Below, in pieces: positions 54,324 to 64,000 of a stretch of DNA of 64,000 bases. Position 1 is the stretch's first letter, and the number at the start of each line of letters is the position of its first letter. The translations under genes and the position numbers were made by a program. This DNA comes from Bufo bufo (lineage: Eukaryota; Chordata; Amphibia; Anura; Bufonidae), in NCBI RefSeq assembly GCF_905171765.1, contig NC_053391.1:154871565-154935564 (forward strand), read 5' to 3'. The notes under the pieces are model-generated. The model was not told the origin of the DNA, searched no databases, and was given only the letters and a program-made list of their open reading frames with translations.

Positions 54324-57300
54324 CTACTGGGAGAACTTTGGATGAACCATCCAGGGGTACCAGGTAAATCTATATTTTGCAGGAGAGAGCAATGAGGGCG
54401 GAATCATCTTCTCATAACGACATGAGCTATTTAGCTCAGCTATCACCTCTGAAATATTCGGGGGAGTCGCTTTTTTCCAGTGGCGGGTTATAACTAATTT
54501 GGCGCTAAGCAAGACATGTCCCGTTATGGGTCTATATGACGGGAGGAAGTGCTGTATGCCTGGAAACAAAAGAGCAATTTCTGGAGATGGGGGCAATCAT
54601 GACCAGATATTTCGCCCAGCAATGCAAACACCTTCTTCCAGAAACTAGTGATAACTGGGCATGCCCACAAAACATGAAGCAAAGAGCCTACGTTTCCACA
54701 GCTCCTCCAACATAGGGGAGAAGATGTAGGGTAGATGATGTGTAACCTCTTGGGCATAAAATACCAGTTTAAAAGCGTCTTAACACCAGCCTCATAGTGT
54801 GTTATACATTTAAAATTAGAGGCTAAGAAGCCTATTGCAGAGGACCATTCAACCTCAGAGAATGAGCTGCCCAGCTCACGCTCCCATTTCTGGAATGGTT
54901 TGGATTTGGCGAATTCAGACTTATCACCCATGTACTCATATATGCGCCCTGTCGCTCCTTTTTTCAGCAAGTTCTGGGAACAGTAAATTTGAAGGATCCC
55001 TGCATGTGTAGTACTAATAGATGTAAGTAGGTGTTTAACCCTGAGATAGTTGAATATCTCCCTAGCTGAAAGCTGGAACATCTGTTGAGCGGTGGTGAAT
55101 GGGAGGACTCCCTTAGAACAAATAAGTTGAGAGACCTTCTCGATTCCCCGATCACGCCAACATCGAAGACTGATGTCCCCTAAAATCCATTCCAAGGAGC
55201 GAGTGTCTAGGAGGGAGAATAGCGCGTCAATAGAATCAGCATATGTGTTGTGGAAATGTAGCCAGAGCTTCCCTACATGCTTCGCAGTCCGCAGGGAAAC
55301 ATCAGGGACCTTCCCGTTCCATATTATGCTAATCAACAAGTCTCTTAAGGAGCCCTCTTTAATTGAGTGAGATTCAATTTGGTGCCAAGCTTTGTTACAA
55401 TCTTTGTCCCACCATTCCCTAGCAAGTGACAGGCTAATGGCTTTGTGATAATCACTTATGCAAGGTAGTCCCAACCCTCCTTCTTTTTTCCGTATGAAAA
55501 GCAGTTTTTGGGCAATCCTGGGTATAGACGATTTCCAAACGTACTTGGACAGTGTTGCCTGCACCTTTCGGAAGAATATATCAGGAATCGGAATAGGGAG
55601 AGCTCTAAATATATAGATCAATTTGGGCAATGTCATCATCTGGAATGCTGCCACCCTACCAACCCATGATATCTCCTTCATGGAGTAATGGGAGAAATTG
55701 GACGACATAGTTTCGAGAAGGGGTTCGTAGTTCCGTTTATACAGATGAGAGCAGGGGTACGTCAGCTTGATTCCTAAGTATGGGAGTTCCAATTCCTGCC
55801 AATCTAGAGTAAATCGGGACTTTAGCACCCCAACATCATCCTGAAGGATGTTAAGTAATAGGGCTTGAGATTTGGAATTATAAATTTTATAATATGAAAG
55901 TAAGCCAAAATGTGCTATTATATCAAAAGCTGAGCTTAATGACTGAAGGGGACTTGAAAGGGTGAGAATGATGTCATCAGCATATAATGATATTCTATGA
56001 TCCCTTCCACCAATATCTACCCCTTGAATAAGGGGAGCTTTCCGTATGTGCTGAGCCAAAGGTTCCAGAGCCAGGATGAACAGGAGGGGCGACAAAGGGC
56101 ACCCTTGACGCGAACCATTGGTAATCTGGAAAGGGGCAGATAACACCCCATTAACCCATACCTTAGCCATAGGGGAGGCGTATAAGCTGCGAAAAGCGTT
56201 CAATATGCTACTTTGAAATCCCATTTTATTGAGGACTGAGAATGCGAACGACCAGTGTAGACGGTCGAACGCCTTGTCAGCGTCCAAGGTTACTGCTATC
56301 ATAGGGAGACTACTTTGCTCAGCGAGGTCGAACAACTTTCTAGTGTTGTCTGCTGATATGCGGCCTTTAACGAACCCTGTTTGGTCATCTTTGATTAAGG
56401 AAGGGAGTATAGCTGACAATCTATTGGCTATTAACTTGGCGAAAATTTTGATGTCCGAATTCAGTAGTGAGATTGGCCTAAAATTTTGAGGAACTTCTGG
56501 GGGTTTCCCAGGTTTTGGTAGTGTAACTATGAGGGCTGTAAGCATCTCGGGCGGTAATGGGGTTACCTTCAAGGGCGCGATTAAAAATATCGAGGATGTA
56601 GGGGGACAGTACTGGATGGAAATGCTTATAGTACTCATTAGACAAGCCGTCCGAGCCTGGGGATTTACCTAATGGGAGGGTTGCAATTAGCTTTTGAAGT
56701 TCTGTGGACGTGAGAGAGGCATTCAATGAATGGAGCTGATCAGAAGAGAGAGTAGGTAGATCGGATTGAGTCAGGAAGGTCTCCACCAATTCAGAGTAGC
56801 TATCGGGCAAGGCAACCGTGTCCTTAAGATTATATAGGCTGTGATAGTAGGAGCAAAACTGTTCCGCAATATCTCTAGGATCTAGCAATTTTGCATTAGA
56901 TGACGGGTGGATAAGGAATGGGATTTTTTATTTGGATTGCTGAGTTTTAAGTTGATTAGCCAATAGTTTGCCAGCCCTGTTCCCCTGGGCGTAATACCTC
57001 GACTTTAATCGAAGCATGGATCTAGAATAATTATGTGACAACAGGCTACCTAGTTTGTCCCTCTCCGTTTTCAGACAGGCAGTTATTTGAGCTGTAGGGG
57101 ATATTTTATTCTGATTCTCGAGATCTGCAATGGATTTGAGAAGCTTTAATTTGCATTTTAATCTAATCAGGGAGCCACGAATGAACGCCTTGTGGGTCTG
57201 CCATAGGACATATTTATCCATGACAGATCCGTCATTAAAGGTGAAAAACTCCCTTAATTCAGCGGATATCTCCTTAGCAGTTTCTGGATTAGAAAATAAA

Positions 57301-57627
57301 TACGGATCATTACGCCAAATGGGAGCGCGTGGGAATTGGTACAAATCTTCTAGGGTCAATGTAATTGGGGCATGATCAGACCACTGAATAAGTCCAATAT
57401 CAGAAGATATTGTATGTAGCAAGGTAGCTTGATCTACCAAAAACATATCAATGCGCGAGTATGAGAGATGAGGAGTGGAAAAAAAGGTATAATCTCTTTC
57501 CACACTATGTTGAGCCCTCCACACATCAATGAGGCGCTCTGTATGCAGCAAAGAGGCAACATCGCCCCCTGGGCGCCGGGTTAGGCTAGTGGAGTCCAAC
57601 GACATATCCATCACCAAGTTAAAGTCC
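54324..57627 (-). pseudogene. L1 ORF2, second half of endonuclease through C-terminus, broken
   Basis: Starts at the Gypsy junction with DFNLVMD and has SDHAPI near the end of the endonuclease. The reverse transcriptase follows: SPGSDGLSNEYYKHF, PKPGKPPEVPQNFRPISLLN, ANRLSAILPSLI, QGCPLSPLLFILALEP and catalytic YADD at 55984-55973. The C-terminal part ends LPSYRPITGHVLL and CRYEKM near 54420. One TAA interrupts at about 56926, with frame changes near 56555 and 54585. The product would nick target DNA and prime reverse transcription of L1 RNA; this copy cannot make it whole. Confidence 0.9.
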
Positions 57628-58270
57628 TGTCACTACCAGAGCTTTGGGACGTTCTCACAGCTCTGTTTCTCCACCCCTGTGATGATTTCACTACTAGAGC
57701 TGGGAGGAGTTCTCACTGCTCTGTTTACTTTTGGTTTCCTTCCTCCCAGCTGTTCCTCATGCGTTTGATTTCCCTCTCTTTATATCACCCCTCCTCCTAT
57801 TGTAGGGCGTGGATTATAGTTCTCATTTCAGTTGTAGCTCTTGCTTTAGTATCTTCACTTGTAGCTATCAGTTCACTGGACCTGTGTTCTGCTGCAGCAA
57901 GCACTCCGGATATTGCCAGCTGTCCTTGGATCCGTCTTCTCTGCGGCTGCAACACCTTCAGCTAAGTGTACAGACATTGTTGTGTACCTGATTATTTTCT
58001 GACTGGATCTGAGGTGGCCACGGTTCCCTCCATATACTGAGTAGGGCACCGGTGGCCATGCCCCTTCCACTATTGTAGGAGTTACAGTGGTCATCAGTCT
58101 TAGGCACGTGGGCATGCCTCGTTCCGCCATTTGGATCCGGGCATGTGCTTTAGCAGAATAGGGAGAGCTTTGAGGGTCGGACAGGGGTCACCCTTTATCC
58201 TCCCTAGTTTGGGTCCGGTCAGTAGCTCTTTTACGGTGTATACTATTGTTGCTCACATACAGCCGTGACA
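57628..58270 (+). repeat. Gypsy left LTR
   Basis: Begins TGTCACTACC and ends CCGTGACA, with TGTCAC/GTGACA inverted ends. A TATATCAC stretch near 57779 could serve as promoter. The next bases (TTATAATCC) do not start with the TGG expected of a simple tRNA primer site, so the priming mode is unclear. Confidence 0.9.
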
Positions 58271-58301
58271 TTATAATCCACCAAAACCGTCCTTTTTTGA
58301 C

Positions 58302-61300
58302 ATGGATCCGCTTTCTGGCCTGGTTGACCGCATGCAGGGTCTTTCTTTGGAAGTAGCGGATCTCCGTCAATCTATGACTCAGCTTCAAGCATTGGGCTCT
58401 GCTCCGGCTCATGGAGTCTGTTGCGAGCCAAAGGTCTCACTTCCGGAAACGTTCTCCGGGGGCAGTGAGAATTTTGTTCGCTTCAGAGAGGCATGCAAAC
58501 TCCATTTTTGCTTGTATCCCCACTCCTCTGGTAATCAGGAGCAGAGGGTGAGGATTGTCATCTCCCTGCTCAGGGGTAATGCTCAGACTTGGGCTTTTTC
58601 GCTGCCATCAGGGGATCCCTCCCTTCGATCCGTGGAAAGATTTTTTGTGGCCCTGGGGCAGATTTATGATGACCCGGATCGTGTTGCTCTGGCCGAATCT
58701 AACTTACGTGTTTTATGCCAGAGCAAACTGTCTGCGGAGCTTTATTGTTCTGAATTTCGGAGATGGGCAGCTGATTCGGGTTGGAATGATGCTGCACTCC
58801 GGAGTCAGTTCTGTCATGGTCTCTCAGAGAGATTGAAAGATGCGTTTGCTTTCCATGAGAGACCAACGTCCTTAGAGTCTGCCATGTCATTGGCGGTACG
58901 CCTTGACAGACGTCTAAGAGAAAGAAACGAGACCTCTCTGTCCAGCCATTGTCAGTCTAGGGGCAGTGGTGCGGACTCATTCAGTGTGCAGGGGCCTCAT
59001 CCTGTCTCGCTCCCCTCTGAGGAGGAGCCCATGCAGCTAGGTCGACTTGCCCCTGATAAAAGAGGATTTAGTCCTCAGAGTATGGTGTGTTTTTGTTGTG
59101 GGGGCATAGGTCATTTGGCAAATGTTTGTCCGTCTAGGAGATTCTTGAACTGTACTAAGAGCGATAATAAGAGTAAAACCTCAAAAGGCAAATCATCAAG
59201 TTCTGCTTCATCTGCTACTTTGGGCAAAGTTGATGTAGGAATTGATGCTTTTCCTCTGACCTGCAGTTCCCGTTTTCTCCTGTCTGCCAGGGTGGCGCTA
59301 GAGAGCAAAGTCATTTCTTGTGAGATTTTTGTCGATAGTGGAGCGGCCGTCAATCTTATTGACACTCAATTTGTAGCCATGCATGGTTTTCAGGTTTGCA
59401 CATTAGAAAAGGATATACCTGTTTTTGCTATTGACTCTGCTCCACTCTCACAGAGATCTCTGAAGCGCATTGTTCACAATATCCGGCTAGCTGTAGGTGA
59501 CACTCATGTGGAGGATATATCTTGTTTTGTCCTTAACGGATTGCCTTCTCCTCTAGTTTTGGGGTTACCCTGGCTCACTAGACATAACCCCACTATTGAT
59601 TGGCAAGGAAGGCAAATAAATGAGTGGAGTGACTTTTGTAGAGAGAATTGTCTCACAGCGACTTTTGCAGAGGTGTCTACTAAAACTGTGCCATCATTTC
59701 TCTCTGATTTCTCGGACGTGTTTTCCGAGAGCGGTGTTCAGGAGCTACCTCCTCACCGGGAGTTTGACTGTCCCATTAACCTCATTCCCGGCGCCAAGCT
59801 GCCAAAAGCACGCCTCTACAATCTCTCACAACCGGAAAGAATCGCAATGCGAACTTATATCTCCGAGAGTCTCGAGAAGGGGCATATTCGTCCCTCAAAG
59901 TCACCTGTGGCCGCGGGTTTTTTTTTTGTTAAAAAAAAAAGATGGCTCTCTGAGACCTTGCCTAGATTTTAGGGAGCTGAACCGTATCACGATTCGCGAT
60001 CCCTATCCCATTCCTCTGATCCCGGACCTCTTCAACCAAATTGTTGGGGCCAAGGTGTTTTCCAAATTGGATTTGAGAGGCGCGTACAACCTGGTCAGGG
60101 TCAGAGAGGGGGATGAATGGAAAACGGCCTTTAATACCCCTAACGGGCATTTCGAGAATCTCGTTATGCCTTTCGGCCTGATGAATGCTCCGGCCGTCTT
60201 TCAGCATTTTGTTAATAGTATTTTCTACCATTTAATGGGGAAATTTGTATTGGTGTATCTTGATGATATTTTGATTTTTTTCCCTGATGTTCAGACCCAT
60301 CAGGATCATCTTTTTCAGGTTCTGCAGATTCTGCGGGAAAATAAATTGTACGCCAAGCTGGAGAAATGTCTTTTTATGGTATCGGAGATTCAATTTCTGG
60401 GTTTTCTCCTCTCTGCTTCTGGTTTTCGCATGGATCCGGAGAAGGTCCGTGCTGTACTTGAGTGGGAGCTTCCTGAGAATCAGAAGGCATTGATGCGCTT
60501 TCTGGGTTTTGCGAACTATTAAAGAAAGTTAATTTTCAATTATTCCTCTGTTGTCAAACCCCTCACTGACATGACAAAAAAGGGGGCAGATTTTTCCTCT
60601 TGGTCGGAGGAGGCGCTTGCAGCCTTTTCTAAGATTAAAGAGAGTTTTGCGTCTGCTCCCGTCTTGGTGCATCCCGATGTTTCCTTACCTTTTATTGTTG
60701 AGGTGGATGCTTCCGAGGTGGGTGTGGGTGCGGTTTTGTCCCATGGCCCTTCTCCTGCCAAATGGCGACCCTGTGCCTTTTTCTCTAAAAAACTCTCCCC
60801 GGCAGAGAGAAACTATGATGTGGGAGATAGGGAGTTGTTGGCCATCAAGTTGGCTTTCGAGGAATGGCGCCATTGGTTGGAGGGGGCCAGGCACCCTATC
60901 ACCGTTTTTACCGACCATAAAAATCTGGCATACTTGGAGTCGGCCAGGCGTATGAATCCGAGACAGGCCAGATGGTCTCTGTTCTTCTCCAGATTCAATT
61001 TTGTTGTTACATTCCGACTTGGGATAAAAAATGTGAAGGCTGATGCTCTCTCTCGCTGTTTTCCGGGAGGAGGAAACTCAGAGGACCCGGGTCCCATTTT
61101 GGCAGAGGGGGTAGTTGTTTCTGCTCTATATTCCGATTTGGAGGCCGAGGTCCAGGCTGCCCAGACTGAGGCACCTGCCCGTTGTCCTTCTGGGAAGTTG
61201 TTCGTGCCTCCTGAGCTACATCACAAACTCTTTAAGGAGCATCATGATACGGTTCTTGCTGGTCACCCCGGGAGTAGAGCCACGGTAGATCTCATTGCTC

Positions 61301-62580
61301 GGAGATTTTGGTGGCCGGCTCTTCGTAAGTCGGTGGAGGGTTTTGTGGCTGCTTGTGAGACGTGCGCTCGCGCTAAGGTCCCTCGTTCACGGCCTTCAGG
61401 TTCCCTTCTCCCGTTACCCATACCTTCCCGTCCTTGGACACAACTGTCCATGGACTTTATCACGGATCTTCCTCGTTCCTCGGGGAAGTCGGTGATCCTG
61501 GTGGTGGTGGACCGTTTTAGCAAGATGGCTCATTTCGTACCTTTCCCTGGTTTACCCAATGCTAAAACGTTGGCGCAAGCTTTTGTCGACCATATTGTTA
61601 AATTGCACGGCATTCCCTCTGATATTGTTTCCGATAGAGGCACGCAGTTTGTGTCCAGGTTCTGGAAGGCTTTCTGTTCTCGCCTGGGGGTTCGGCTGTC
61701 CTTCTCTTCTGCTTTTCACGCGCAGTCGAATGGTCAGACTGAGCGCCTCAATCAGAATCTGGAGACATATTTGCGCTGTTTTGTGGCAGAGAACCAGGAG
61801 GATTGGTGTTCATTTCTCCCTCTTGCTGAGTTTGCTCTGAACAACCGTCGTCAGGAATCTTCTGATAAGTCACCATTCTTTGGTGCATATGGGTTCCATC
61901 CGCAGTTTGGGACATTCTCGGGAGGGGCTCTTTCTGGTTTACCTGAGGAGGAGAGATTTTCCTCGTCTTTGTCTACCATTTGGCAAAAGATTCAGAGTAA
62001 TCTTAAAAAGATGAGTGAGAGGTATAGGCGTGTGGCTGATAAGAGACGTGTGCCTGGTCCGGACCTGAATGTGGGTGATCTGGTGTGGTTGTCTACAAGA
62101 AACATTAAACTGAAGGTTCCCTCCTGGAAATTGGGTCCCAAGTTTATTGGGCCTTATAAAATCTTGTCAGTCATCAATCCTGTTGCCTTCCGTCTTGATC
62201 TTCCACGGGTTTGGAAGATACCTAATGTATTTCACAGATCTCTCTTAAAACCATATGTCCAGCCCACGGTACCCTCCTCTTTGCCTCCTCCTCCGATTTT
62301 GGTTGATGGCAATCTGGAGTTTGAGGTTTCCAGAATTGTGGACTCTCGCATTGTCCGCGGTTCTCTTCAGTACCTCGTTCATTGGAAGGGTTATGGTCCT
62401 GAGGAGAGGATGTGGGTTCCGGTGTCGGACATTAAAGCCACTCGCCTCATCAGGGCATTTCATAGGGCTCATCCTGAGAAGGTGGGTCCTGGGTGTCCGG
62501 AGTCCACCCGTAGAGTGGGGGGTACTGTCACTACCAGAGCTTTGGGATGTTCTCACAGCTCTGTTTCTCCACCCCTGTGA
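58302..62580 (+). pseudogene. Gypsy gag-pol, one frameshift and one stop
   Basis: 58302-59972: capsid-type gag, a CCHC zinc knuckle (CX2CX4HX4C) at about 59091, a protease with FVDSGAA near 59329, and the start of reverse transcriptase. The frame is lost in a run of T9GTTA10 at 59917-59941. It continues in the next frame through reverse transcriptase (YLDD near 60258) to a TAA at 60520-60522, where related proteins have a Tyr codon. From about 60571 the same frame is open to 62580: RNase H, integrase zinc finger, DDE core (NGQTE near 61730) and a chromodomain (VHWKGYGPEERMW near 62380). The stop lies 55 bp inside the right LTR. Only two lesions separate it from intact. Confidence 0.9.
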
Positions 62581-63168
62581 TGATTTCACTACTAGAGCTG
62601 GGAGGAGTTCTCACTGCTCTGTTTACTTTTGGTTTCCTTCCTCCCAGCTGTTCCTCATGCGTTTGATTTCCCTCTCTTTATATCACCCCTCCTCCTATTG
62701 TAGGGCGTGGATTATAGTTCTCATTTCAGTTGTAGCTCTTGCTTTAGTATCTTCACTTGTAGCTATCAGTTCACTGGACCTGTGTTCTGCTGCAGCAAGC
62801 ACTCCGGATATTGCCAGCTGTCCTTGGATCCGTCTTCTCTGAGGCTGCAACACCTTCAGCTAAGTGTACAGACATTGTTGTGTACCTGATTATTTTCTGA
62901 CTGGATCTGAGGTGGCCACGGTTCCCTCCATATACTGAGTAGGGCACCGGTGGCCATGCCCCTTCCACTATTGTAGGAGTTACAGTGGTCATCAGTCTTA
63001 GGCACGTGGGCATGCCTCGTTCCGCCATTTGGATCCGGGCATGTGCTTTAGCAGAATAGGGAGAGCTTTGAGGGTCGGACAGGGGTCACCCTTTATCCTC
63101 CCTAGTTTGGGTCCGGTCAGTAGCTCTTTTACGGTGTATACTATTGTTGCTCACATACAGCCGTGACA
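62526..63168 (+). repeat. Gypsy right LTR
   Basis: Same 643-bp sequence as the left LTR. Unusually, it is followed not by flanking host DNA but by another copy of the element's own leader and gag start. Confidence 0.9.
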
Positions 63169-63427
63169 TTATAATCCACCAAAACCGTCCTTTTTTGACA
63201 TGGATCCGCTTTCTGGCCTGGTTGACCGCATGCAGGGTCTTTCTTTGGAAGTAGCGGATCTCCGTCAATCTATGACTCAGCTTCAAGCATTGGGCTCTGC
63301 TCCGGCTCATGGAGTCTGTTGCGAGCCAAAGGTCTCACTTCCGGAAACGTTCTCCGGGGGCAGTGAGAATTTTGTTCGCTTCAGAGAGGCATGCAAACTC
63401 CATTTTTGCTTGTGTCCCCACTCCTCT
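63169..63427 (+). pseudogene. partial second Gypsy interior after the right LTR
   Basis: Repeats 58271-58529 almost base for base, with one difference near the end (GTGTCC for GTATCC). It includes the gag start ATG at 63200 and about 75 codons, then changes abruptly at about 63427 into L1 sequence. This is the remains of a tandem LTR-interior-LTR-interior arrangement. Confidence 0.88.
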
Positions 63428-63792
63428 TTCTGCAGGAAGGGGATTTGGTGGTCATTAGGTGAATAAACATTAACTATGGTGTAGGCGATATTGTTGATAG
63501 AACATACCAGGATGATGTATCGACCATTGGAGTTCACTTTTGAGGATGTGATAGTAAAGGCCACCGAGTTCTTGACAGCTATAAACACCCCTCTAGACTT
63601 CTTGCTAAAATGAGAATGCAATATATGAGGAAAAAAGCGGTTATGAATACGTTTAGCATCTTCCTGTAGTAAGTGGGTCTCCTGTATGCAAATAAGGTCC
63701 GCTCCAGCTTTAGTTGCCTCCCGCCAAACATATGATCTTTTCTGTGGACAGTTAAGTCCCTTAACGTTCAGTGATAAAATTTTAAGACCCAT
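63428..63792 (-). pseudogene. L1 ORF2 start, endonuclease N-terminal half
   Basis: Begins ATG at 63792 with KILSLNVKGLNCPQKR, then LICIQETHLL, SRGVFIAVKN and VNVYSPNDHQIPFL. These are the L1 apurinic-type endonuclease motifs with the catalytic Glu in QETH. It breaks off at the Gypsy junction. The expected segment between FLQK and GDFN is not present on either side, so some L1 sequence was lost when the junction formed. Confidence 0.88.
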
Positions 63793-64000
63793 ATGAGTGG
63801 GGGGAGGAACTAAGTCTCTTGCGGGTATACAGACAATCAGAGATCAGTAGATCAACTTCGATAACAATAAACAACTGTCTAACAATATGCAGAATGTACC
63901 AATATCTGTAGACAGATAATCAAGGCAGCAGATTATTGAGGAGTCTAGATGGGTAGGGAAAACAACAGGGAAAGGGAAAATAATACAACTCCAGACGATC
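63793..64000 (-). other. L1 sequence upstream of ORF2
   Basis: About 208 bp precede the ORF2 start. I see no convincing ORF1 end in it. It is probably the inter-ORF region or a truncated ORF1 that continues past the window. Confidence 0.4.

Larger units (their letters stand above)
57628..63168 (+). mobile_element. Gypsy/Ty3 chromodomain LTR retrotransposon
   Basis: Two 643-bp LTRs (57628-58270, 62526-63168) flank a 4,255-bp interior with gag, protease, reverse transcriptase, RNase H, integrase and a C-terminal chromodomain. By eye the LTRs differ at two positions only (57651 against 62549, and the CTGCGG/CTGAGG site), so insertion was recent. A purine-rich GAGTGGGGGGTAC stretch precedes the right LTR. 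A further 259 bp of repeated interior follows the right LTR. Confidence 0.92.
53839..64000 (-). mobile_element. L1 retrotransposon, split by a Gypsy element
   Basis: Reads right to left. ORF2 starts at 63792 and its endonuclease part runs to 63428. The Gypsy block 57628-63427 interrupts. ORF2 resumes at 57627 and ends near 54324, followed by about 480 bp of 3' UTR to 53839. The 3' end reads CAATAAAAATGTTGAACT with no long A tail. The 5' part (63793-64000 and beyond) continues out of the window. Confidence 0.85.

Noticed and set aside
59917..59941. Programmed ribosomal frameshift at the T9/A10 run in the Gypsy element
   Set aside because: It lies inside the reverse transcriptase motif rather than at the gag-pol boundary, so a homopolymer indel or sequencing error is more likely.
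57628..63168. Simple Gypsy insertion with target duplication
   Set aside because: The bases left of 57628 and right of 63168 or 63427 do not match, and the right LTR is followed by element sequence instead of L1.
1..64000. Host gene, tRNA, rRNA, CRISPR array, bacterial operon or plasmid features
   Set aside because: None found on either strand; all long frames belong to transposable elements, and the sequence has eukaryotic repeat structure throughout.

Overview
This window is vertebrate genomic DNA, most likely from a frog or toad. I infer that from the mix of repeats: many Tc1/mariner copies, Penelope-like elements (PLEs), hAT elements with TTCGCCGG-rich ends, an L1, a chromodomain Gypsy element and several MITEs. 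No database was searched. I see no host protein-coding gene, tRNA, rRNA or CRISPR array. Almost every long reading frame belongs to a transposable element, and most of those are broken.

Layout. 1-655: tail of a PLE. 656-995: L1 scrap. 996-1672: hAT derivative. 1673-2462: tandem array of a unit derived from U2 snRNA. 2463-9313: a large hAT element (minus strand) split by a 2.8-kb palindromic PLE (3144-5959). 9334-10171: solo LTR. 10861-14980: PLE non-coding sequence holding a rearranged Tc1 element and a further PLE fragment. 15005-26771: a Tc1 element containing a 10.2-kb head-to-head PLE dimer (16426-26598). That dimer carries two identical intact reverse transcriptase/GIY-YIG reading frames and is the freshest feature here. 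27095-31204: three Tc1 elements separated by TA repeats. 31236-37939: a second large PLE palindrome, older and broken. 37964-42110: an older PLE with nested insertions. 42430-45360: short dispersed repeats and plain sequence. 45474-47967: two more PLE palindromes in TA repeats. 48091-53840: Tc1 elements, MITEs, a 345-bp tandem repeat and a tiny PLE palindrome. 53839-64000: an L1 (minus strand) interrupted by a young Gypsy/chromovirus element (57628-63427).

The main theme is the PLEs. Six separate insertions are inverted, head-to-head dimers. In four of them the shorter outer end lies 68-77 nt past a hammerhead-type ribozyme box, and the other end lies 150-156 nt past it. Every PLE family here keeps a short hairpin followed by a GAAA-like box and a self-complementary stem III (ACGU, ACGCGU, AUGCAU or AUGCGU). 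Only the youngest family keeps a full CUGAUGA box. PLEs and Tc1 elements both cluster in (TA)n tracts. Target-site duplications let several insertions be ordered in time.
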